From assembly GCA_009782785.1 (NCBI GenBank), contig WRIJ01000008.1, positions 1 through 64,000 on the forward strand: a DNA stretch of 64,000 bases, written 5' to 3'. Made by a program: the position numbers and the translations under genes. The stretch comes from Propionibacteriaceae bacterium. GTDB lineage: Bacteria; Actinomycetota; Actinomycetes; Propionibacteriales; Propionibacteriaceae. The notes beneath the pieces are model-generated. The model saw nothing but the letters and a program-made list of their open reading frames with translations. It was not told where the DNA came from and ran no database searches. Below, piece by piece: positions 35,795 to 43,159 of this stretch (its first letter is position 1; each line of letters begins with the position of its first letter).

Positions 35795-36870
35795 CTCACA
35801 CCTCCTGCCATCTGCCTGGAAAATCGCACGTCACCTTCAGCGAAATCCCTCAAATCTGAAGCGCCATGGCGGAACATGACCGTACGATCAACTCCCATAC
35901 CGAAGGCGAACCCCGAATATATTTCCACGTCGATCCCCGCTGCTTGGAGAACCTTCGGGTTAACCACCCCGCAGCCACCCCATTCGATCCATCCCTCAGA
36001 CTTGCAGGTACGACAGGGTTGGTCTGGGTTGCCCACTGACTGACCGTGGCAGACAAAACAGTCAATGTCGATCTCAGCTGAGGGTTCAGTGAAAGGGAAA
36101 TAGTGGGGACGAAGCCGAGTACGGGCCTGATCGCCGAACATTGCTTTCGCGAGATGATCCAAGGTGCCTTTCAGGTCAGCCATGGACAACCCCTTGTCGA
36201 CCGCTAATCCTTCGAGTTGATGGAAGACCGGCAGGTGGGTGGCATCGTACTCGTCAGCGCGATAGGTCTTGCCAGGAACAACAATGTAAACAGGCAGATC
36301 GTGGGTCAACAACGTACGCATCTGGACTGGTGAGGTGTGGGTTCTCATCACTAGGTGGTGTTCTGGAGGGTCAACAAACAAGGTGTCCGACATGAACCGT
36401 GAAGGATGGTCGGGGGTGAAATTGAGAGCATCAAAGTTCAACCACTCCGCCTCGGCCTCTGGGCCCTCCATGACCTCCCATCCCATCGCAACAAACACAT
36501 CACAAAGGTCATTGAACATCGTCGTCACCGGATGCAAGGCACCCTGGGGTCTCCGCGTGACAGGAAGGGTCACATCAACTCTTTCAGCGAGCAATCTCGC
36601 TTCGAGCTCCTGTGCTTCGTGTTCACTTTCACGACTGCGATAAGCGATGGCAATCTCACCGCGAGCCTGACCGATAGCTTGACCTGCAGTTTTTCGATCC
36701 TCTTTCGGCAAGTCTGCGATTCCACGGTTGGCGAGAGCCACGGGCGAGTTCTCCCCCACGTGGGCGACCTTGGCGGCTTTGAGTTCTTCCATCGTGGTGG
36801 CAGCAGCGAAAGCCCGTAGGGCTTCTTTCACCAGTACGGCCAGGTCGGGTGTACTCGTCATTGTCCTCAT
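35791..36870 (-). CDS. pheS: phenylalanyl-tRNA synthetase alpha subunit
   Basis: A 359-residue catalytic subunit. The N-terminal coiled coil (about 5-90) binds tRNA. Motif 2 and motif 3 segments are visible as MRTHTSPVQMR, VVPGKTYRADEYDATHLPVFHQLEG and SGFAFGMGVDRTVM. A four-cysteine knuckle (CFVCHG, CRTCKSEGW) is typical of PheS. Two ATGs three codons apart (36870 and 36861) compete; the second has GAGG just before it. It follows the rRNA methyltransferase by four bases, so the infC-to-pheT genes form one operon. Confidence 0.97.
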   Translation of the reverse strand: MRTMTSTPDLAVLVKEALRAFAAATTMEELKAAKVAHVGENSPVALANRGIADLPKEDRKTAGQAIGQARGEIAIAYRSRESEHEAQELEARLLAERVDVTLPVTRRPQGALHPVTTMFNDLCDVFVAMGWEVMEGPEAEAEWLNFDALNFTPDHPSRFMSDTLFVDPPEHHLVMRTHTSPVQMRTLLTHDLPVYIVVPGKTYRADEYDATHLPVFHQLEGLAVDKGLSMADLKGTLDHLAKAMFGDQARTRLRPHYFPFTEPSAEIDIDCFVCHGQSVGNPDQPCRTCKSEGWIEWGGCGVVNPKVLQAAGIDVEIYSGFAFGMGVDRTVMFRHGASDLRDFAEGDVRFSRQMAGGVR

Positions 36871-36874
36871 CCCT

Positions 36875-37651
36875 TCATCGGTGGGGGTGTTGCTTGGTCG
36901 CTGAGGTGAATAGGCAGATGGCAGCTGCCGTGGAGAGATTCAGGCTCTCCGCATTTCCCCACATGGGGATGCGCACGATCCGGTCTGCTAAGTCAATATC
37001 GTCTGGCATCCCCCATGCTTCGTTGCCAAAGATCCAAGCGACCTTGTGGTCGAATCCTCCCCTGGCCCCGACCTCACTCAAATCTTCGCCACTGGCATCA
37101 CTGGCAAGGATCGTGAACCCGACCGCCTTCGCCGCATCAACAGCCTTCTTCGTGGACACTCCGGCGACGATCGGCAGGTGGAAGATTGAACCGACCGAGG
37201 ATCGTACTGTCTTCGGATTCGTCCAATCCACTGATCCTTGAGTCAGGATCACTCCATCAGCCCCAAAGGCGTCCGCGCAGCGAATCACCGTACCCAAATT
37301 TCCTGGGTCGCGTATCTGTGAACAGATCACCACGAGTTGGGCGTGGTTATGGAGCACCTCTTCCAGGGGTGCCGATGGGGTACGGCACACAGCGAAGATT
37401 CCTTGAGGTGAGACTGTGTCGCTGAGGTCACGCACCTGAGCTTCAGTGAGGCTCTCATAGCCCCCAGCAACCAGCTCAGGGTACTGCCCAGCAGCCTCAT
37501 CACTGGCCAAAACTGTGACGACATCGCCATGGGTCACTGCTTCGCGTACGCACTGCGCGCCCTCGACAAGGAACTCGCCCGTCTGGGTTCTGAACTTTTT
37601 CGTGTTCAGCCGACGAGCGAGTTTCACCTGTGTGACGGAAGCACTCACCAT
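36875..37651 (-). CDS. SpoU/TrmH-family RNA 2'-O-methyltransferase
   Basis: A 258-residue SPOUT enzyme with an N-terminal substrate-binding domain (TKKFRTQTGEFLVEGAQCV) and a knotted catalytic domain. The three motifs are clear: RDPGNLGTVIRCADAFGADG (motif 1), IFGNEAWGM (motif 2) and RIPMWGNAESLNLSTAAAIC (motif 3). Relatives at this place between rplT and pheS methylate 23S rRNA; some (TsnR-like) give thiostrepton resistance. The target base is not known. Confidence 0.92.
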   Translation of the reverse strand: MVSASVTQVKLARRLNTKKFRTQTGEFLVEGAQCVREAVTHGDVVTVLASDEAAGQYPELVAGGYESLTEAQVRDLSDTVSPQGIFAVCRTPSAPLEEVLHNHAQLVVICSQIRDPGNLGTVIRCADAFGADGVILTQGSVDWTNPKTVRSSVGSIFHLPIVAGVSTKKAVDAAKAVGFTILASDASGEDLSEVGARGGFDHKVAWIFGNEAWGMPDDIDLADRIVRIPMWGNAESLNLSTAAAICLFTSATKQHPHR

Positions 37652-37667
37652 TGGTCAGGCGTTGAGC

Positions 37668-38021
37668 CTAGAGGGCTTCCTGGGAAACCTTGACCAAAGC
37701 CGAGAATGCTGCGGGCTCACGGACCGCCAAGTCAGCGAGAATCTTGCGATCCACCTCGACACCAGCGACCTTCAACCCATTCATGAAACGGTTGTAGGTC
37801 ATCCCTTCAGCACGTGCCGCAGCATTAATACGTTGAATCCACAAGGAACGGAAGTCACCTTTGCGATCTTTGCGGTCCCTGAAAGCATAGGTGTACGAGT
37901 GAAGGAGCTGTTCTTTAGCTTTGCGATAAAGCCTGGAGCGTTGCCCGCGATAACCTGAGGCCTCGTCGAGTACCTCACGACGCTTCTTATGTGCATTAAC
38001 TGCGCGTTTCGTTCTTGCCAT
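37668..38021 (-). CDS. rplT: 50S ribosomal protein L20
   Basis: A 117-residue, strongly basic protein matching L20: [18 protein letters not shown] start, then [37 protein letters not shown] and the C-terminal [17 protein letters not shown]20 is needed for early 50S assembly and, in several bacteria, represses its own operon through the leader mRNA. It lies ten bases after rpmI. Confidence 0.99.
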   Translation of the reverse strand: MARTKRAVNAHKKRREVLDEASGYRGQRSRLYRKAKEQLLHSYTYAFRDRKDRKGDFRSLWIQRINAAARAEGMTYNRFMNGLKVAGVEVDRKILADLAVREPAAFSALVKVSQEAL

Positions 38022-38031
38022 GATGGTCCTC

Positions 38032-38226
38032 TCAGATTCCTAGGAGCTTACGGCTTTTGGGAGTATCCACGGCCGACAGTGCACGATCACCAGTCAGGCG
38101 ACGCTTGCGCTTGCGTGACTTGTGTTCGTTCAAGTGGGCTTTTCCAGCTTGTTGGCTGACGAGTTTTCCCGTACCTGTTACTTTGAATCGTTTCTTTGCA
38201 CCTGAGTGCGTTTTCATCTTTGGCAT
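38032..38226 (-). CDS. rpmI: 50S ribosomal protein L35
   Basis: A 64-residue basic protein, starting [17 protein letters not shown] and ending with [11 protein letters not shown], the full L35 sequence pattern. The ATG at 38226 is preceded by GGAG six bases upstream; the frame is open further but overlaps infC. Part of the infC-rpmI-rplT operon. Confidence 0.98.
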   Translation of the reverse strand: MPKMKTHSGAKKRFKVTGTGKLVSQQAGKAHLNEHKSRKRKRRLTGDRALSAVDTPKSRKLLGI

Positions 38227-38275
38227 TTCTTCTCCATCTCTTCTTCTTGCATCGATATCGGTGTGGGCGCGAGGC

Positions 38276-38959
38276 TCACAGATCGATATCGGGGTCCATG
38301 TTGTCGGCTGGGCCGCGTTTTTTCTTCGTACGCTCGGCCGCGTCTGCACGCGACTGAGCGTGTTCTTTCATTTCGGCATCGTGATCGGCTGTTCGTTCAG
38401 CTTCTTTTCTGAGCTTTTCTGCCTCGTGTTCGATCTTGGCTTCCGACTTCTTTCTGGTCGGGGCCAGCACCATGATCATGTTTCGCCCATCTTGTTTGGG
38501 TGCGTATTCAACAATGCCATCATCGACTACGTCTTCGGCTAATCTGCTGAGGAGGTTGAACCCCAGTTCGGGGCGTGACTGTTCACGTCCACGGAACATA
38601 ATGGTGATCTTCACCTTGTCCCCACCGCGAAGAAAACGCAGGATATGCCCCTTCTTCGTGTCGTAATCATGGGCGTCAATCTTGGGTCGCAGTTTCATCT
38701 CTTTAATGACCGTGTTTGTCTGGTTTTTACGAGTTTCGCGCGCTTTCTGCGCGTTTTCGTATCGCCACTTGCCATAGTCCATGACCTTCGCCACTGGTGG
38801 TTGCGCCGTCGGGGCAATCTCCACCAGATCGAGACCAACGTCTTGAGCAAGTCTAAGAGCTTCGTTGATGGCCACGACGCCAATCTGCTCACCATCAGGG
38901 CCAACAAGCCTGACTTCTGCCACATTGATGCGATCGTTGATGCGCGGTTCGGTGCTGAT
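38276..38959 (-). CDS. infC: translation initiation factor IF-3
   Basis: About 227 residues: N-terminal domain ([22 protein letters not shown]), linker helix, and C-terminal domain ([44 protein letters not shown]). A charged Lys/Glu/Ala tail of about 50 residues follows, common in actinobacteria. No ATG or GTG exists at the expected start. The codon aligned with family starts is ATC (38957-38959), directly after GGAGGACAT. A TTG at 38977 with AGGAG eight bases upstream is the alternative but its Shine-Dalgarno lies in the terminator hairpin. A rare start codon is the known device for IF-3 autoregulation. Confidence 0.93.
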   Translation of the reverse strand: MSTEPRINDRINVAEVRLVGPDGEQIGVVAINEALRLAQDVGLDLVEIAPTAQPPVAKVMDYGKWRYENAQKARETRKNQTNTVIKEMKLRPKIDAHDYDTKKGHILRFLRGGDKVKITIMFRGREQSRPELGFNLLSRLAEDVVDDGIVEYAPKQDGRNMIMVLAPTRKKSEAKIEHEAEKLRKEAERTADHDAEMKEHAQSRADAAERTKKKRGPADNMDPDIDL

Positions 38960-38979
38960 ATGTCCTCCTATGAACAAAG

Positions 38980-39004
38980 AAAAAGCTCCTGCGCAAGCAG
39001 AAGC
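38980..39004 (-). terminator. infC leader terminator/attenuator hairpin
   Basis: On the minus strand an 8-bp stem GCTTCTGC/GCAGGAGC (one G-T pair, loop TTGC) is followed at once by TTTTT. It ends only a few bases before the infC start. An intrinsic terminator inside a leader of roughly 100 bases or more, before the first gene of the infC-rpmI-rplT-pheST operon, is best read as an attenuator. Such attenuators are known for this operon in other bacteria, often controlled by L20. A possible -10 TACACT lies near the start of the leader. Confidence 0.7.
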
Positions 39005-39157
39005 CTTATCAAAGCGTACGACTCGTACACCTCAAACCTGTCAGGCGACCCGATCAGGTGGGAGTTTCCTCCACTTACGCGTTGGTGAGTTGGCCTCACC
39101 GAGGCATAAGTGTACCAGAAGTCGACGCTGAACTCGGCTCAGAGATTATATCAGGTT

Positions 39158-40072
39158 TTATTTGTTGCGTAGGGCATCCACGTCGGAGCTCGTGAGAACG
39201 TTTTTGGTGACCATGTCCAGGGTGTACGGTGGGCTTTCTTCGTACAGGACCCGTCCGCTAGGTCGAGAGTCAACAACGTACGGCGGATAGCTGGTGCTGG
39301 CTTGCATGATTGACTCCAACTCTTCACGTTGTGTATCACTCACAGTGGTCCCAACTAAGATATAAACACTTCTATGAAAAGACTCTTCTCTCCCATCGCC
39401 CGATCCTCCATATGTCACGTCAAGAGTTTTATAGAGCACTCCCAACTCGCTCAGATAGTCAATACCAGGGAGAAACACGTCATCAACAGAATATTCCCCC
39501 AGAGGGACACTCCCGACCTCTTCTAAGTCCCTATCTGTGCATTCGTAGGAAAGCGATATTTGATGATAGCGAGAGTCGAAACTTTGAACCGGATAATAAA
39601 AGTCCAACCCTTCTTCAGTATTCACAGCTTGTATGAGTGCTTGTTGCCTGGTGGGGCCAGTGGCCGTGAATTCATAGTGCGACACTTCGTACTGGGTGGT
39701 GAGGAAAGTATCGGTCAAACTGAGGGCCTCATGAGGGATATCCCTATCCCACTCAACATAGTCCTGTGGTTGATAGAGATAAAAGGTGTGCTTCGTCAGA
39801 CCGTCTTCGATAGCATGAACCTTGAAGGATTCCCGTGTCTTTAACTCATATGGGGAAGACAAAGCGTCAAGATAGCTCTCCACATCAACGTCGTTGTCAA
39901 TGAGAAAGAACTGTTCCTTTCCCACATCCTCAATGACGAGGTAGTCTGCACTCAGTGGTGGAGTCAAGGTTGATTCTTCGGGTTTCGATCCAAAAAATCC
40001 TGCACACCCATGACAGGTGAGTAGAAATGCACTGAGAATAACGCCGAGGACAATCCTTATCGCCTTTTTCAT
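39158..40072 (-). CDS. uncharacterised lipoprotein
   Basis: A 304-residue protein starting with a basic MKKAIRIV, a hydrophobic core and a cysteine-containing end (LLTCHGCAG), most likely a lipoprotein signal peptide with C23 as the lipid site; the lipobox is not ideal. The mature part is rich in Asp, Glu, Tyr and Ser, with no recognised domain: an N-terminal half (YLVIEDVGKEQFFLIDND) and a C-terminal half with VYILVGTTVSDTQREELESI. The base composition looks poorer in G+C than its neighbours. The ATG at 40072 follows TATGCT by six bases, so it may be leaderless. It borders the broken response-regulator gene, a sign of rearrangement here. Confidence 0.65.
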   Translation of the reverse strand: MKKAIRIVLGVILSAFLLTCHGCAGFFGSKPEESTLTPPLSADYLVIEDVGKEQFFLIDNDVDVESYLDALSSPYELKTRESFKVHAIEDGLTKHTFYLYQPQDYVEWDRDIPHEALSLTDTFLTTQYEVSHYEFTATGPTRQQALIQAVNTEEGLDFYYPVQSFDSRYHQISLSYECTDRDLEEVGSVPLGEYSVDDVFLPGIDYLSELGVLYKTLDVTYGGSGDGREESFHRSVYILVGTTVSDTQREELESIMQASTSYPPYVVDSRPSGRVLYEESPPYTLDMVTKNVLTSSDVDALRNK

Positions 40073-40114
40073 ACCAGGAGCATACCAACTGACAGCTACC
40101 ACTTAGGCGCCCCG

Positions 40115-40240
40115 CTCACCAATGCTGTGAGAATCACCGTGTCTGCTTTGCGCAAACGGCTAGGTGAGCCGTGGGTCATCGCCACAGTGCCCGGTGTGGG
40201 ATATCGCATCGAGACAGCAATCGAGGGCGTACGTGAATAA
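40115..40240 (+). pseudogene. 3' stub of an OmpR-family response regulator
   Basis: Translating 40115-40240 gives about 41 residues that match the end of the OmpR winged helix: LTNAVRITVSALRKRLGE, then VIATVPGVGYRIE and a short tail to TAA at 40238-40240. The receiver domain and most of the DNA-binding domain are missing. Upstream the frame stays open but loses all likeness and runs into the lipoprotein promoter. The stub ends overlapping the start of the histidine kinase (GTGAATAA), the coupling of a former two-gene operon. A deletion or insertion breakpoint near 40080-40115 is inferred. Confidence 0.85.
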
Positions 40241-41345
40241 ACACCGCTGGAGTGCACGCGCGAAATTGACGATGAGCTACCTCACCCTTGTCGTGATAGC
40301 TGGGGCACTACTGCTGGGGGTGGTGTGGATATTCTTGCTTCGCTATGTCCCTCAAGAAGCGGTGTGGATAACCGACACCCCTGGTGGCGACCCATTTTCT
40401 TCACCGAGCCGTTTCATCCCAGGACGAGGAGATCTGTGGGAGGCCTTCTGGCCAAAGGCTGCTGGAGTATTGGGAGCACTGCTCGTGGTTGGTCTGGTCG
40501 GCGGTTGGTTGCTGGCTAGCTACATGCTGGCACCACTTCAACGCATCACCGCCGCAGCCCGGCAGGTTTCAGCAGGGTCACTGACTCATCGCATCAACCT
40601 GACAGGACGCAACGACGAGTTTCAAGAGCTAGCCGATGCTTTCGATGCGATGCTAGAACGGATCTCGACCCACATTGGCGAACAGCGGCAGTTTGCAGCC
40701 AATGCCTCTCACGAACTGCGTACCCCGCTGACAACAACCCAGTCCATGCTTGAGGTCGCACGACGCGACCCCAACCGAGACACGGATCTCTTGCTGGAGC
40801 GCCTGTACGCGGTCAACGCTAGAGCCATCACACTCACACAGGCTCTCTTGACTCTCAGCCGCGCCGACCAGCGTTCTTTCACCACGGAAAGTGTTGACCT
40901 TTCTCTCTTAGCCGAAGAAGCAGTTGAGTTGCTCCTACCACTCGCAGAGGAAAAGGGCGTCACCATCGAAACCTCTGGCCAGGCGGCTTTTGCCTTAGGC
41001 TCCCCAGCGCTCCTGGCACAAGTTGCCACGAATCTGGTTCACAACGCCATCGTCCACAACCTGCCTGCATACGGAACTGTCCAGATCCACACAGAGTTCA
41101 GTGACAAGGTAGCTGTGCTCGTGATCGTGAACACGGGCAAGGTCCTCCTACCCGAGGTAGTGGAAACACTGATCGAACCTTTTCAACGAGGTGAACGCAT
41201 CCACAGTGATCACTCCGGGGTCGGACTCGGTTTGGCTATTGTGACAAGTATCGTCCACGCCCACGGCGGTACGCTAACCCTCACACCTGTACGATCTGGA
41301 GGACTGCGAGTTTCGGTCACATTGCCCAGTGCAAGCAGTACGTGA
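40233..41345 (+). CDS. two-component sensor histidine kinase (partner truncated)
   Basis: A 370-residue membrane kinase: TM1 (about 15-37), an extracellular loop of about 40 residues, TM2 (about 77-99), HAMP (about 98-150), a dimerisation helix with H160 in ASHELRTPLT and an ATPase domain with N-box NLVHNAIVHN and G-box HSGVGLGLAIV. All catalytic motifs are intact. The GTG at 40233 overlaps the response-regulator stop and is preferred to the longer frame from 40164. As the neighbouring regulator gene is only a stub, this kinase is an orphan or is fading. It could still be expressed from an unknown promoter. Confidence 0.9.
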   Translation: MNKHRWSARAKLTMSYLTLVVIAGALLLGVVWIFLLRYVPQEAVWITDTPGGDPFSSPSRFIPGRGDLWEAFWPKAAGVLGALLVVGLVGGWLLASYMLAPLQRITAAARQVSAGSLTHRINLTGRNDEFQELADAFDAMLERISTHIGEQRQFAANASHELRTPLTTTQSMLEVARRDPNRDTDLLLERLYAVNARAITLTQALLTLSRADQRSFTTESVDLSLLAEEAVELLLPLAEEKGVTIETSGQAAFALGSPALLAQVATNLVHNAIVHNLPAYGTVQIHTEFSDKVAVLVIVNTGKVLLPEVVETLIEPFQRGERIHSDHSGVGLGLAIVTSIVHAHGGTLTLTPVRSGGLRVSVTLPSASST

Positions 41346-41508
41346 AAATCGCTGGCTGACCCCCTCCCTGACTGCCCTCTCCCCCGCCTCGCAGCAAGCG
41401 AGATTTGCATCCGGTTGACAGCCCTGCTCTTTCCGCCAATTCCTCATAGCGAGAAGTAATCCTGCCTGATACCGAGGCTCCTCATGTCAAATTGCCCGCC
41501 AAATGTTG
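41346..41508. other. intergenic stretch between kinase and small toxin-like gene
   Basis: About 160 bases after the kinase stop hold no reading frame or hairpin that I can support. They end at the promoter of the next gene pair. Confidence 0.5.
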
Positions 41509-41537
41509 TTGCAATACATGGTCATATAGTGTATATT
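41509..41537 (+). promoter_or_regulatory. predicted promoter of the small toxin-first pair
   Basis: TTGCAA (41509-41514) and TATATT (41532-41537) are 17 bases apart, a strong consensus-like promoter. The first start codon (ATG 41539) lies only one base past the -10, so either a second -10 (TATAGT, 41525-41530) is used or translation starts downstream of GGAGG (41547-41551) at a non-standard codon. Confidence 0.55.
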
Positions 41538-41538
41538 C

Positions 41539-41769
41539 ATGTGCACGGAGGTTAGGGTCACAGAGTCAGCACTAAAACATGGTGCCACACTTGATTCCAT
41601 AGCCTGGATCATTTCGACAGCTGACATGATAGGAGCCGACTGGCAAGGCGGTCTCTGGTGGCTCGGAAATGATCGAGATGGTGAAGCCCTGGAAATCATA
41701 GCCCGCACCCTGGATGACAACACCATCATGGTCTACCACGCCCTGCCCATGAAATGGAGAAAACGATGA
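41539..41769 (+). CDS. putative small toxin of a two-gene module
   Basis: A 76-residue protein with the pattern VTESALKHGATLDSIAWII near the start, GGLWWLGNDRDGEALEI in the middle and a basic end IMVYHALPMKWRKR. I know this layout from small actinobacterial proteins found as the first gene of toxin-antitoxin-like pairs, resembling BrnT-type toxins in their His-Ala-basic end. No catalytic residue is proven. It overlaps the next gene by four bases (ATGA). The start is uncertain because the promoter -10 abuts the ATG. Confidence 0.5.
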   Translation: MCTEVRVTESALKHGATLDSIAWIISTADMIGADWQGGLWWLGNDRDGEALEIIARTLDDNTIMVYHALPMKWRKR

Positions 41770-42080
41770 ACGATCCCACTCAACACATTAAGGTCAGTAT
41801 GTTCGACCCTGACATCGATGAAGCCTATTTCGATGGTGAACGTATCACCACGGACATGATCGACCACATGGAAGCACAAGCCATGGAGGGTATGAAAATT
41901 CCTCGCCCCTGGTTGAAACCTGGGGGGAAGTCCCTCTCTGGTGGGGATAAGCATTCCCCACGCTTCCAGGTGATCCTTGGTGAGAATACCGCAGAACAAG
42001 TGCGGAGCGCCGCGAGTGCTGAACACATGAGCGTGTCACGTTGGTTGCGCCGCACAGTGGAAGAAAAACTAGCGGCATAA
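41766..42080 (+). CDS. putative ribbon-helix-helix antitoxin
   Basis: A 104-residue protein. The N-terminal half is acidic and Met-rich (FDPDIDEAYFDGERITTDMIDHME); the C-terminal RFQVILGENTAEQVRSAAS plus EHMSVSRWLRRTVEEKL is a ribbon-helix-helix DNA-binding unit. That makes it the likely antitoxin and autoregulator of the upstream gene. The ATG at 41766 overlaps the previous stop; an in-frame ATG four codons earlier exists but lies within the toxin gene. Order here is toxin first. Confidence 0.55.
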   Translation: MNDPTQHIKVSMFDPDIDEAYFDGERITTDMIDHMEAQAMEGMKIPRPWLKPGGKSLSGGDKHSPRFQVILGENTAEQVRSAASAEHMSVSRWLRRTVEEKLAA

Positions 42081-42146
42081 ATGTCTCCATGGTGATAATC
42101 AAAGAACCACTCGCCCATAGAATACTCAACAACTAGGAGCCTAACT

Positions 42147-42416
42147 ATGGAACTCACCGGGCATGCAAAATGCTTCCAGGGATGGTGGATTGTCAGGTGT
42201 CAGGAAGCCCGACAACAGGCGTTATGCCACCTACGAGCTGAGCGCAGCATCGCAGAGATCCGTATTGGCAACGAATGCCCTGATGCCCGAAACCAACTGA
42301 GGTCCTCTTCCCACTGCTCAGGGTGCCAAGAAAACCTGAGTTTCTATCCGGAAATTCGACTTATGTACGATTCTGACATCAAGAACCTTCCTGGCATCCT
42401 CCACCAGTACGCCTGA
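42147..42416 (+). CDS. unknown small Cys-containing protein
   Basis: An 89-residue frame with AGGAG eight bases before its ATG. The product has six cysteines, including CSGC and an early WWIVRCQEARQQALCHL segment; no family is recognised. In another frame, KPDNRRYATYELSAASQRS to a stop at about 42300 also reads like protein, so this may be a frameshifted remnant rather than an intact gene. It lies between two toxin-antitoxin pairs in the accessory interval. Confidence 0.4.
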   Translation: MELTGHAKCFQGWWIVRCQEARQQALCHLRAERSIAEIRIGNECPDARNQLRSSSHCSGCQENLSFYPEIRLMYDSDIKNLPGILHQYA

Positions 42417-42556
42417 GGTCGGCGTAAGTGCGGAAAAGTACGAGCTATCAGTCATGCATAACTTGTATTTTGGGATAGAAATCGCCTGCCGCTTGGTTCC
42501 GACATGGCATCCCATACCCCGTCATCCCACGCACGGAGCGGCGCCGGATCCAGACA

Positions 42557-42606
42557 TGTGGTTAACCACAATTTCTGGGACTGCTGTGGTTGATGTTTAA
42601 CCACAG
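42557..42606. repeat. paired TGTGGTT/AACCACA inverted repeats
   Basis: Two related dyads lie 13 bases apart: a perfect 14-bp palindrome at 42557-42570 and a stem of CTGTGGTT and AACCACAG around a seven-base spacer at 42584-42606. The shared half-site suggests binding of one dimeric protein. Confidence 0.6.
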
Positions 42607-42793
42607 AATCACAAAGGTTGTGAATTATGGTGTCTGGCTTCTGTTTCTCACTTCGCTCGTCAACCACTTCCTTGACCTCGGCATGGACGCAAGCGCGCTG
42701 GCCTCGGTCTGCGTCGTGGTGCTGCGGAGCCCGCTAGGGCGACTCCCAATGCTCCGCAGACTGGTTACACAGCGTTATGGACGAGGGTGGGTG

Positions 42794-42830
42794 GTCCGCA
42801 GAAGGATGGGAGTCAGGGCATTCTGCGGAC
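42794..42830. repeat. hairpin with 10-bp perfect arms
   Basis: GTCCGCAGAA (42794-42803) and TTCTGCGGAC (42821-42830) are perfect inverted copies around a 17-base loop. No T-run follows on either strand, so it does not look like an ordinary terminator. It lies just upstream of the FitAB-like promoter. Confidence 0.6.
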
Positions 42831-42846
42831 AAGTCAGCGTATCGTT

Positions 42847-42883
42847 GAATGCATTGCATGCAATGCATTCGGCCTGCTATCAT
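42847..42883 (+). promoter_or_regulatory. 24-bp perfect palindromic operator and promoter of the FitAB-like pair
   Basis: GAATGCATTGCATGCAATGCATTC (42847-42870) is identical on both strands. TTGCAT (42854-42859) inside it and TATCAT (42878-42883) are 18 bases apart, forming a promoter whose -35 is buried in the palindrome. An antitoxin dimer or tetramer bound here would block transcription, as FitA is known to do on its own promoter. Confidence 0.75.
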
Positions 42884-42907
42884 GGGAGGGAATTCAAGGA
42901 GGTAACC

Positions 42908-43159
42908 ATGGCAGCAGTCATTACAGTACGCAACGTCAACGAGCGTACCCAGCGCGCTCTCAAGCATCGCGCTGTGGAAAACAATCGATCCCTCGAAGCA
43001 GAGATACGCTCAATACTGGATGAAGTAGCGCGCGAAGAAAAGCCCACCAACGCAGACATTCTTTTCGACGCTTTGGCTGAATTTGGTCGCGCCGCTAACG
43101 AGGCTGGGTTCGTTTTCCCGGAGCGCGTCTATGAAGAGCAGCGCGAGGTCTTCTCATGA
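42908..43159 (+). CDS. FitA/VapB-type antitoxin
   Basis: An 83-residue protein. The N-terminal half (AVITVRNVNERTQRALKHRA and NNRSLEAEIRSILDEV) is the ribbon-helix-helix of FitA-like antitoxins. The C-terminal half (ILFDALAEFGRAANEAGFVFPE) is the toxin-binding tail. AAGGAGG lies five bases before the ATG at 42908, ruling out longer starts. It overlaps the toxin by four bases and is probably autoregulated through the upstream palindrome. Confidence 0.85.
   Translation: MAAVITVRNVNERTQRALKHRAVENNRSLEAEIRSILDEVAREEKPTNADILFDALAEFGRAANEAGFVFPERVYEEQREVFS

Larger units (their letters stand above)
42417..42846. other. non-coding, inverted-repeat-rich interval
   Basis: No gene that I can support. 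It contains a 14-bp palindrome TGTGGTTAACCACA (42557-42570), a related hairpin CTGTGGTT/AACCACAG (42584-42606), and a 10-bp-arm hairpin GTCCGCAGAA/TTCTGCGGAC (42794-42803 with 42821-42830). Further copies of CTCCGCAGA and GACTCCC/GGGAGTC lie around them. These could be operators, an RNA gene or remains of a mobile element. Confidence 0.5.
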
